A stretch of DNA of 64,000 nucleotides from Methylobacillus methanolivorans (GTDB lineage: Bacteria > Pseudomonadota > Gammaproteobacteria > Burkholderiales > Methylophilaceae). The translations under genes and the position numbers were made by a program. Shown one piece after another: positions 34,048 to 41,624 of this stretch; the first letter of the stretch is position 1, and each line of letters starts with the position of its first letter. The notes below the pieces were generated by a model, which worked only from the letters and a program-made list of their open reading frames with translations, searched no databases and was not told the origin of the DNA. Location: assembly GCF_044751345.1 (NCBI RefSeq), contig NZ_JBIWXY010000001.1:1674001-1738000 (forward strand). The letters are read 5' to 3'.

Positions 34048-35682
34048 ATGGCTGCAAAACAAGTGATTTTCGGTGATGAGGCACGTGCCAAAATCGTCAA
34101 CGGCGTAAACATTCTGGCAAATGCCGTTAAGGTAACCCTGGGTCCTAAGGGCCGTAACGTTGTGCTGGAGCGTTCTTTCGGCTCCCCAACAGTGACCAAG
34201 GACGGTGTTTCCGTTGCCAAGGAAATCGAACTGAGCGACAAGCTGGAAAACATGGGTGCTCAACTGGTTAAGGAAGTCGCTTCCAAGACCAATGACAACG
34301 CTGGTGACGGTACAACAACCGCTACCGTACTGGCACAAGCGATCGTACGCGAAGGTTTCAAATACGTTGCTGCCGGCTTCAACCCAACTGACCTCAAGCG
34401 TGGTATCGACAAGGCTGTGGCCGAAATCGTTAACGAGATCAAGGCGATCTCCAAGCCCACCACCACCAGCAAGGAAATTGCACAGGTTGGTTCTATCTCC
34501 GCTAACTCCGACTCCGACATCGGCCAGATCATCGCCGACGCGATGGACAAGGTAGGCAAGGAAGGCGTGATCACTGTTGAAGACGGTTCCGGCCTGGAAA
34601 ACGAACTCGACGTTGTTGAAGGTATGCAATTTGACCGTGGCTACCTGTCCCCTTACTTCATCAACAACCCAGAGCGTCAAATCGCCCTGCTGGATAATCC
34701 TTTCGTTCTGCTGTTCGACAAGAAGATTTCCAACATCCGTGACCTGTTGCCAACACTGGAGCAAGTAGCAAAGGCTGGTCGTCCTCTGCTGATCATCGCT
34801 GAAGATGTAGAAGGCGAAGCATTGGCTACCCTGGTAGTGAACAACATCCGTGGCATCCTGAAGACTGTTGCTGTTAAGGCACCTGGCTTTGGTGACCGTC
34901 GCAAGGCCATGCTGGAAGATATCGCTATCTTGACAGGCGGTACCGTGATCGCTGAAGAAGTTGGCCTGAGCCTGGAAAAGGTAACCCTGGAAAACCTGGG
35001 TCAAGCCAAGCGTATCGAAGTAGGCAAGGAAAACACCACCATCATTGATGGCGCTGGTTCCGAAAACAACATCAAGGTGCGTATCGAACAGATCAAGAAG
35101 CAGATCGAAGAAGCCACCAGCGACTACGATCGTGAAAAGCTGCAAGAACGCGTAGCCAAGCTGGCTGGCGGTGTTGCCGTGATCAAGGTTGGTGCTGCGA
35201 CTGAAACCGAAATGAAGGAAAAGAAGGCGCGCGTTGAAGATGCATTGCACGCTACTCGCGCTGCTGTTGAAGAAGGCATTGTGCCTGGCGGTGGTGTTGC
35301 CCTGCTGCGTGCCCGTTCCTCCATCAAGGAACTGAAGGGTGAAAACCCAGATCAAGACGCAGGTATCAAGATCGTGCTGCGCGCGATTGAAGAGCCATTG
35401 CGCCAGATCGTAGCCAACGCTGGTGACGAGCCATCTGTTGTTGTAAACAAGGTACTGGAAGGTACTGGCAACTATGGTTACAACGCTTCCAACGGCACTT
35501 ACGGCGACCTGGTTGAACTCGGTGTTCTTGATCCAGCCAAGGTAACACGTTCCGCACTGCAAAACGCCGCTTCTGTTGCATCCTTGATTCTGACAACTGA
35601 TGCACTGGTTGCAGAACTGCCTAAGGAAGATGCAGCTCCAGCGATGCCTGACGCAGGTGGCATGGGCGGTATGGGCTTCTAA
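34048..35682 (+). CDS. groL: Chaperonin GroEL (60 kDa)
   Basis: The 544-residue chaperonin has the full equatorial, intermediate and apical domains ('KVTLGPKGRNVVLE', 'GDGTTTATVLAQAI') and ends in the GGM-rich tail 'GGMGGMGF'. It folds cytoplasmic proteins with GroES. Its codon use is highly biased, as expected for a very highly expressed gene; this creates a long antisense frame that is not a gene. A tandem hairpin terminator follows at 35700-35756. Confidence 0.98.
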   Translation: MAAKQVIFGDEARAKIVNGVNILANAVKVTLGPKGRNVVLERSFGSPTVTKDGVSVAKEIELSDKLENMGAQLVKEVASKTNDNAGDGTTTATVLAQAIVREGFKYVAAGFNPTDLKRGIDKAVAEIVNEIKAISKPTTTSKEIAQVGSISANSDSDIGQIIADAMDKVGKEGVITVEDGSGLENELDVVEGMQFDRGYLSPYFINNPERQIALLDNPFVLLFDKKISNIRDLLPTLEQVAKAGRPLLIIAEDVEGEALATLVVNNIRGILKTVAVKAPGFGDRRKAMLEDIAILTGGTVIAEEVGLSLEKVTLENLGQAKRIEVGKENTTIIDGAGSENNIKVRIEQIKKQIEEATSDYDREKLQERVAKLAGGVAVIKVGAATETEMKEKKARVEDALHATRAAVEEGIVPGGGVALLRARSSIKELKGENPDQDAGIKIVLRAIEEPLRQIVANAGDEPSVVVNKVLEGTGNYGYNASNGTYGDLVELGVLDPAKVTRSALQNAASVASLILTTDALVAELPKEDAAPAMPDAGGMGGMGF

Positions 35683-35699
35683 TCTAGCCTATCGCACAA

Positions 35700-35756
35700 A
35701 AGGTTGCTTTCCAGCAACCTTGCCTATCAAAAGCCCTGGGGTACCAGGGCTTTTTT
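35700..35756 (+). terminator. Tandem hairpin terminator after groEL
   Basis: A first hairpin (AAGGTTGC / GCAACCTT, 35700-35721) is followed by a stronger one, GCCCTGG / CCAGGGC with loop GGTA, and a T-run at 35751-35756. Confidence 0.85.
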
Positions 35757-35939
35757 ATTGTTATTCGTCATCACATTCAGCTTATTTGATTGATACCCGC
35801 CGCCGTCAATTCGTCATACTCAAGGTGCAAAATATTTATTAGCAACAAACAATGATTTGGGCATATACTCGCTAACGAGTAGCATTCATTAAACGAGAAT
35901 GTTGCATTAGATGCAGCAAGCTCGCTACAAACGACAGAC

Positions 35940-36060
35940 AAAAAAAACCCCGATTAAAGGGGAGTAAAATCGGGGTTAAGCATTTAAGCCTCATTGGGAT
36001 AAGGCTTCCCGCTCAGGGAGGAAAGCGGGAGACGAGTGCGTCGTCTGGAAAATAAGACCG
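35940..36060 (-). ncRNA. Candidate small RNA with four hairpins and C-rich loops
   Basis: Read on the minus strand, four perfect hairpins follow one another: AGACGA/TCGTCT (36046-36030), CCCGCT/AGCGGG with loop TTCCTCCCTG (36029-36008), AAGCCT/AGGCTT with loop TATCCCAATG (36007-35986), and a 10-bp terminator stem AACCCCGATT/AATCGGGGTT with loop TTACTCCCCTTT followed by six T's (35977-35940). Three loops carry C-rich CCUCCC, UCCC or CUCCCC cores that could pair with Shine-Dalgarno sequences. A TATAAG element lies at 36064-36069 as a possible -10, but no good -35 is seen. The gap holds no gene. The 5' end near 36060 is an estimate. Confidence 0.6.
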
Positions 36061-36069
36061 GGCCTTATA

Positions 36070-36352
36070 CGGATAGTTCACTAAAAGTGCGGCTTTTACA
36101 TCTGCTTACAATTGCGCACTAAAAAGGCGCAACGACTGCATTCCCTACCCGTAGTCTCCGCACCCATCGTAAATTCTCATCGCGCTTGCCCTGCTACCCA
36201 GGTGCTGCATGGTTCTCGATCTTCAATCTCAATTATTGCTCAACATACAATGGCACGGTCCAGCCGATCCAGCCATTCCATGAACAGAAGCAATAGCGAA
36301 CCTGCGCTAATGGTTCTCTTGCTTGCGCTCACCTGCGATAATGCAGGCTATG
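36070..36352. other. Gene-free stretch between sRNA candidate and uvrD
   Basis: I see no convincing gene here. The sRNA promoter (minus strand) and the uvrD promoter (plus strand) should both lie in it. A plus-strand frame at 36112-36384 has no family resemblance and overlaps uvrD. Confidence 0.5.
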
Positions 36353-38536
36353 ATGAATTCGACCTCCCCCACCTCCCTGCTTGACGGCCTCAATGATAAA
36401 CAGCTAGAAGCTGTGACCCTCCCACACCAATCCGCATTGATTCTTGCAGGTGCTGGCAGTGGTAAAACCCGCGTCCTGACAACGCGGATTGCCTGGCTGA
36501 TCCAGACTGGGCAAGTCTCTCCTCATGGTATTTTGTCCGTGACGTTTACCAACAAGGCCGCCAAGGAAATGTTGACGCGATTGGGAGCGATGCTGCCGAT
36601 TAATATGCGCGGCATGTGGGCAGGCACTTTCCATGGCTTGTGTAATCGCTTGCTGAGAGCGCACCATCGCGAGGCCGAATTACCAGCGACATTCCAGATT
36701 TTGGACACTGCTGATCAGCTTTCTTCCATCAAGCGCGTGATGAAAGTAATGAATGTTGATGACGAGAAATTCCCACCCAAGCAGGTGCTGGGTTACATCA
36801 ATAGCTGCAAGGAAGAAGGCCTGCGTGCTTATGCGGTAGAGGCTTATGACAGCCACTCACAACGCATGCGCGAGATTTTCGAGGAATACGACAAGCAATG
36901 CCAACGTGAAGGAGTCGTCGATTTTGCCGAATTACTGCTGCGCTGCTATGAACTGCTCAGTCGCAACAACAGTATCCGCGAGCATTACCAGCATCGCTTC
37001 AAGTACATCCTGGTCGATGAGTTCCAGGATACCAACCGTCTGCAATACCTGTGGCTGAAATTACTCGCAGGCGCGGATAACTGTATCTTTGCCGTCGGCG
37101 ACGACGACCAATCCATCTATGCCTTCCGCGGCGCTCGCGTGGGCAATATGCGCGATTTTGAGCATGACTTTAACGTGCAAAATATCGTCAAGCTGGAGCA
37201 GAACTACCGCTCCCATAGCAATATCCTCGATGCAGCAAACGCGATCATCATGCATAACCGCAATCGGCTGGGTAAGAACCTCTGGACCTCCGCGGGCAAG
37301 GGCGAGCCGATTCGCATCTATGAAGGCTACAACGACAAGGATGAAGCCACTTTCATCGTTGATGAGATCAAGGCCTTGCACAAGGAAGGCACAGAGCTCA
37401 GCCAGATCGCCCTGCTCTACCGCTCCAATGCACAATCACGCATCCTAGAGCACGAACTGTTTTCAGCCAACCTGCCTTATCGCGTCTATGGTGGCCTGCG
37501 CTTCTTCGAGCGCGCTGAAATCAAACATGCGCTCGCCTATTTACGCCTGATCGCCAGCGGCGATGATGATACCGCTTTGTTGCGCGTCATCAACTTCCCT
37601 ACTCGCGGCATCGGTGCACGTAGCCTGGAACAATTGCAGGAATTGGCACGCCGGCAGGACAGCAGCTTGTGGCAGGCAGCCTGTGCCAAGGCAGGTGATG
37701 GCAAGCCAGGCCGGGGCCTGGATGGCTTTGTTGCATTGATCAAGCAAATGCAGGAAGAATCCATCGGCTTGACGCTGGCTGAGCAGGTAAAAATTGCCAT
37801 AGAGCTTTCAGGCCTGCGCAATCACTATGCCGCAGACAAGGAAGGTGAAGACCGCCTTGCCAACCTGGATGAACTGGTCAATGCCGCCATTGCCTTCATG
37901 AATCAGGACATCGGCATGCAGGTGGACGAAAACGGCGAGGTTGCCATGCCCATCCTCGCACAATTTCTCGCCCATGCCAGCCTGGAGGCAGGTGAGCACC
38001 AGGCCGATGTTGGTCGTGATGCCCTGCAACTCATGACCGTGCATGCCGCAAAGGGACTGGAGTTTAATACCGTGTTTATCAGCGGGCTGGAAGAAGGCCT
38101 GTTCCCGCATGAACAAAGCAGCTATGAATCCAACGGCCTGGAAGAAGAACGCCGCCTGATGTATGTCGCCGTGACCCGCGCACGCCAGCGGCTTTATATC
38201 AGCTTTGCGCAGAATCGCATGCTGCATGGGCAGGTGCGTTACGGCATTCCATCCCGTTTCCTGGATGAAATCCCGGAAGACTTGGTCAAGCGCCTGAACA
38301 CTGTCTCGAACAAATCCTATGGCAACAGCAGCCAATATACGTCACCGACGCCTGCAGCGCGCCCTCAGGCCAATATGCCATGGAAGATCGGTCAGGCCGT
38401 TGCCCACAGCAAGTTTGGGCAGGGTGTGGTGGTGAACTATGAAGGCAACGCCAACGACCTGCGTGTTCAGGTCAACTTTGGCAAAGAGGGATTGAAATGG
38501 TTGGCGCTGGAATACGCCAAGCTGGAAACGCTATAG
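36353..38536 (+). CDS. uvrD: DNA helicase II, UvrD/Rep family
   Basis: The protein of about 727 residues is a superfamily-1A helicase acting in nucleotide-excision and mismatch repair: 'LLDGLNDKQLEAV' start, Walker A 'AGAGSGKTR', 'GTFHGLCNRLLR', Walker B 'VDEFQDTNRLQ', 'GDDDQSIYAFRGA', 'TVHAAKGLEFNTVFISGLEEGLFPHE' and the Tudor-like C-terminus ('VAHSKFGQGVVVNYEG'). The start at 36353 follows AGG by 5 bases; the E. coli UvrD start aligns there. Its last bases overlap the convergent membrane-protein gene by 6 bases. Confidence 0.93.
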   Translation: MNSTSPTSLLDGLNDKQLEAVTLPHQSALILAGAGSGKTRVLTTRIAWLIQTGQVSPHGILSVTFTNKAAKEMLTRLGAMLPINMRGMWAGTFHGLCNRLLRAHHREAELPATFQILDTADQLSSIKRVMKVMNVDDEKFPPKQVLGYINSCKEEGLRAYAVEAYDSHSQRMREIFEEYDKQCQREGVVDFAELLLRCYELLSRNNSIREHYQHRFKYILVDEFQDTNRLQYLWLKLLAGADNCIFAVGDDDQSIYAFRGARVGNMRDFEHDFNVQNIVKLEQNYRSHSNILDAANAIIMHNRNRLGKNLWTSAGKGEPIRIYEGYNDKDEATFIVDEIKALHKEGTELSQIALLYRSNAQSRILEHELFSANLPYRVYGGLRFFERAEIKHALAYLRLIASGDDDTALLRVINFPTRGIGARSLEQLQELARRQDSSLWQAACAKAGDGKPGRGLDGFVALIKQMQEESIGLTLAEQVKIAIELSGLRNHYAADKEGEDRLANLDELVNAAIAFMNQDIGMQVDENGEVAMPILAQFLAHASLEAGEHQADVGRDALQLMTVHAAKGLEFNTVFISGLEEGLFPHEQSSYESNGLEEERRLMYVAVTRARQRLYISFAQNRMLHGQVRYGIPSRFLDEIPEDLVKRLNTVSNKSYGNSSQYTSPTPAARPQANMPWKIGQAVAHSKFGQGVVVNYEGNANDLRVQVNFGKEGLKWLALEYAKLETL

Positions 38537-39313
38537 CAACTCTACGCTGTCAGGCCGCGGCATCTTGAAAATGTCGCGGTTGCTGACATACTGGAATGCC
38601 AGCATAAGGGCGCTGGCAAACAACATGCAGGCGAACACCAGCACCAGCATCAACAGGCCGCCCATGGATGAAGAAGCAGCAGATATCATTCCCACCAGCA
38701 CTCCGGCCAGCGTCATGCTCAACATGATGATCAAGGTCACCGATACCCAGGTCAGCAACAATGGCAACAAATACTGGATAAACGCAGCAAGGCTGGATTT
38801 GATGGCCTGGACCACGGAATATTGCTGAAAAGCCACCAACGCTGGCGCAAACCAGATCACCAAGACCAGCGGCACCAATAACAACATCAGCTTGGTCAGG
38901 ATGGGAATGGATTGCTCCAATACTTGCTCAGGGTTGGATTCACTCTTGGCTAGTGCATCCAGCTTCATGGCATCGTCCGCCGTCAACAGGTTGATCAACA
39001 GCACATACACCACACAAATCGCCCCCAGGGCCAGCAGCTTCCTGAAGCTAGGCTTGATTTCATTCAGCAGGTCACCCAGGTCACTCTCGCGACCAAGATC
39101 CGCATCACGATAAAACCCTACGGCAAGCGCTAGGAAAGCAGGCAACAAGAGGAATGAAATGAATTTCAGGCCAATCAGGCCTGGCAACATCGCAAAGAAA
39201 AACACATGGGCAAGGCCCAGTAGCATCCACTTGCCTGGCTTCTGGCGAAACAGGGCCAAAATATCACGCACCCAGGCATTCACTTGGCCGAAAACGGTTG
39301 GTTTAACTTGCAT
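38531..39313 (-). CDS. BPSS1780-like membrane protein, unknown function
   Basis: The 260-residue protein has about six hydrophobic segments, among them residues 29-65, 93-110, 140-165 and 185-245, and matches the layout of the betaproteobacterial BPSS1780 family of membrane proteins. Function is unknown. It is convergent with uvrD, and the stops overlap. It lies 65 bases after the thrB start-side neighbourhood on the same strand, so it may be transcribed with thrB. Confidence 0.8.
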   Translation of the reverse strand: MQVKPTVFGQVNAWVRDILALFRQKPGKWMLLGLAHVFFFAMLPGLIGLKFISFLLLPAFLALAVGFYRDADLGRESDLGDLLNEIKPSFRKLLALGAICVVYVLLINLLTADDAMKLDALAKSESNPEQVLEQSIPILTKLMLLLVPLVLVIWFAPALVAFQQYSVVQAIKSSLAAFIQYLLPLLLTWVSVTLIIMLSMTLAGVLVGMISAASSSMGGLLMLVLVFACMLFASALMLAFQYVSNRDIFKMPRPDSVELL

Positions 39314-39378
39314 CTTGTCCCCTAAATGGCTGGTCGTCTTGCGCCAGCCTTATCAGTCTGCGCCCCTTGCTGAGCGCG

Positions 39379-40332
39379 TTAATTGACCCAGTTTCCCAAT
39401 AACTGTTCACGCTTTTCGATGCTGTTGCGCAGGATATGCTCGAAATACGCTGGATCTTTAGCGTGCGTCAACTCACCCGCCTGAGGGAAATGCAGGTCAT
39501 TAAGGCGCGACAACCAGAAGCGCATCGCCGCCACCCGCAACATGCCAGGCCAGGCCTGATGCTCATCAGCGCCCAGAGGGCGTTCGGCGTGATAGGCGTT
39601 TAGTAGTGCCTGCACCCGCACGGCATCCAAACTACCATCCGGGTTGACGCACCAGTCATTCACGGCAATCGCAATGTCATATAGCAAGACATCTTGGCAA
39701 GCATAGTAGAAATCAATCACGCCACCGACCTTGTCGCCATCCATCAACACATTGTCACGGAAAAGGTCAGCGTGGATCACGCCACGCGGCAAGGCACTGG
39801 TATCAAACGCTTGCTCAAAGGCGAGCTGGGCATCGAGCATCTGGCGGTTTTCTGCTTGCAGGAATGGCGCCACCTTGGCTGCCGTTGCCACACGCCAGCG
39901 TTGACAGCGCAGGTTACTCATATCGGCCTTGAAACTGGCGCCAGCCACATGCATGCGTGCCAGTACAGTGCCAATTTCGGCACAATGCTGCGGCGTTGCT
40001 GTCTCCAGCGACTTGCCCGCCAGGCAACTCACCAGGGCGGCAGGCTTGCCATTGAGCTCACCCAGTGCAGCCCCTGTCTTATCCTTGACCGGATGCGGAC
40101 AAGGAATCCCCCGCTCAGCCAGATGCGTCATCAGGTTGAGAAAATTGGGCAACTCCTCCGCACTATGCTCTTCAAACAACGTGAGCACATAGCGCCCGCT
40201 TGTTGTAGTGACGAAGTAATTGGTATTGGTGATACCCGATGCAATCCCCTGCAAATCAAGCAACTCGCCCAAGGCATAGCCCTTGAGCCATTGCTGCATC
40301 TGCTCGAATGAAACGGTGGTAAATACGGACAT
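39379..40332 (-). CDS. thrB: Homoserine kinase, aminoglycoside-phosphotransferase-like type
   Basis: The 317-residue protein is the APH-fold homoserine kinase of many proteobacteria, which phosphorylates homoserine for threonine synthesis. Signatures are 'GIASGITNTNYFV', the catalytic 'HADLFRDN' (187-194) and the Mg-binding 'GGVIDFYYA' (Asp207). It lies 76 bases after the DUF2782 gene on the same strand. The DUF2782, thrB and polA neighbourhood is common in betaproteobacteria. Confidence 0.93.
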   Translation of the reverse strand: MSVFTTVSFEQMQQWLKGYALGELLDLQGIASGITNTNYFVTTTSGRYVLTLFEEHSAEELPNFLNLMTHLAERGIPCPHPVKDKTGAALGELNGKPAALVSCLAGKSLETATPQHCAEIGTVLARMHVAGASFKADMSNLRCQRWRVATAAKVAPFLQAENRQMLDAQLAFEQAFDTSALPRGVIHADLFRDNVLMDGDKVGGVIDFYYACQDVLLYDIAIAVNDWCVNPDGSLDAVRVQALLNAYHAERPLGADEHQAWPGMLRVAAMRFWLSRLNDLHFPQAGELTHAKDPAYFEHILRNSIEKREQLLGNWVN

Positions 40333-40408
40333 AGAAAACTTTTGAAAACCGGGGAAAGTGGAAACGAGGGCTAAACCACGCCCTCCTCAGGCATCAGCAA
40401 CTCGATGG

Positions 40409-40750
40409 TTAGAACCGGAACAAGACCCACTTGGGGATACTGACTGTAGGGGCAATATCGCCTTCGCTACGCGCCCAGCCTGCATTGGAGTCTTCCTTGG
40501 TCATGTAATATGGCGCGCCGACTTTTGGCGTGACCTTGATCATGTACAAGTTACCGTTGATGCGGTATTCCTCGACGGTATCTTCACCCTTCTTGGTGAT
40601 CGTCACTTCTGGCTCAGGGTTCTCACCCTCCATACCAGCAGGAGGTGGCGGAGGCTCGGGCAAAGGCTCCAGGTTATCTGGAATCTCAGCAGCAGAGGCC
40701 ATCAGCGGCAAAAGAAACGCCAACATCAGCAAAATTTTATGGGTACGCAT
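40409..40750 (-). CDS. DUF2782 periplasmic protein
   Basis: The 113-residue protein has a signal peptide (MRTHKILLMLAFLLPLMASA), a proline-rich linker ('EPLPEPPPPPAG') and a small domain, 'VTITKKGEDTVEEYRINGNLYMIKVTPKVGAPYYM', typical of DUF2782. Its function is unknown, but it is regularly found next to polA and thrB in proteobacteria, as here. Confidence 0.85.
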   Translation of the reverse strand: MRTHKILLMLAFLLPLMASAAEIPDNLEPLPEPPPPPAGMEGENPEPEVTITKKGEDTVEEYRINGNLYMIKVTPKVGAPYYMTKEDSNAGWARSEGDIAPTVSIPKWVLFRF

Positions 40751-40874
40751 GACAATCTCAGCTCAGAATAATGCAGCAATTCTATCAAATACCCCCCTCT
40801 GCCAAAAGGGCGGTGTTGCTTATTAACAACAAGATATTGGCGCGACCAAGCACCGCTGCCAACACATCCCCTGC

Positions 40875-41606
40875 TTACAAGTAGAACTGCATGATTTGCT
40901 GCTCTGTGGGTGATGGCTCAAAACCTCTGGTTTCATAATGCTTGAAGATGGCTTCCACGATCTCATGAGGCTTGTCGATCACCTGTAGCAAATCGAGGTC
41001 TTCCGGCGAAATCATGCCCTCGGGAGCCAGGGTTTCCTTGATCCAGGACAACATGCCGCGCCAGAATGGCTCGTGCACCAGAATCAGTGGAATCCTGCGT
41101 GTCTTGGCGGTCTGGATGAGAGTAAGCGCCTCCATCAACTCATCCAGCGTACCAAAACCACCCGGCATCACGACGTAAGCCGAGGCATATTTCACGAACA
41201 TGACTTTACGCATAAAGAAATGCTGAAAGTTCTGGCTGATGTCCTGGTAAGGGTTGCCTTTTTGCTCGTGCGGCAACTCGATATTGAGGCCAATGCTGGG
41301 CGATTTTCCCTTGTATGCGCCTTTGTTGGCAGCTTCCATGATGCCGGGGCCACCGCCGGAAATGACACTGAATCCGGCATCTGACAACAGCCGGGCGATC
41401 TCTTCCGTCAGTTTGTAATAGGGATGATCAGGCGGGGTGCGTGCGCTGCCGAAGATGGAAACCGCGGGCGTGATTTCCTTCATGCGCTCGGTCGCCTCGA
41501 CGAATTCTGCCATAATCTCGAAAGCTCGCCATGATTCGCGCGCCGAGTACTTTTTGTTGGGTAAATCGGGATCAAGAATCTTGGGAAGTTTTTTTGCAGC
41601 TGACAT
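40875..41606 (-). CDS. LOG-family (lysine-decarboxylase-like) nucleoside-monophosphate hydrolase
   Basis: The protein of about 243 residues has the Rossmann LOG motifs 'GSARTPPDHPYY', 'VISGGGPGIMEAANKGA' and 'VMPGGFGTLDELMEALTLIQT'. The PGGxGTxxE pattern marks cytokinin-riboside-5'-monophosphate phosphoribohydrolases and related nucleotide hydrolases; true lysine decarboxylase activity is not expected. The ATG at 41606 is preferred over an upstream GTG at 41618. It is divergent from polA with only 18 bases between starts. Confidence 0.88.
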   Translation of the reverse strand: MSAAKKLPKILDPDLPNKKYSARESWRAFEIMAEFVEATERMKEITPAVSIFGSARTPPDHPYYKLTEEIARLLSDAGFSVISGGGPGIMEAANKGAYKGKSPSIGLNIELPHEQKGNPYQDISQNFQHFFMRKVMFVKYASAYVVMPGGFGTLDELMEALTLIQTAKTRRIPLILVHEPFWRGMLSWIKETLAPEGMISPEDLDLLQVIDKPHEIVEAIFKHYETRGFEPSPTEQQIMQFYL

Positions 41607-41624
41607 AAGGTTCCACACTCAAAA

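Noticed and set aside
34021..35562. 513-residue open frame antisense to groEL
   Set aside because: It is a by-product of the strong codon bias of groEL on the opposite strand. It has no ribosome site, no domain resemblance and low-complexity content.
35946..36046. The same hairpins read on the plus strand as a CsrB/RsmY-like RNA with GGA loops
   Set aside because: The plus-strand loops do contain GGA, but the T-run for termination exists only on the minus strand, so the minus-strand reading is preferred.
36112..36384. 90-residue plus-strand frame upstream of uvrD
   Set aside because: It overlaps the uvrD start in another frame and shows no recognisable protein features.
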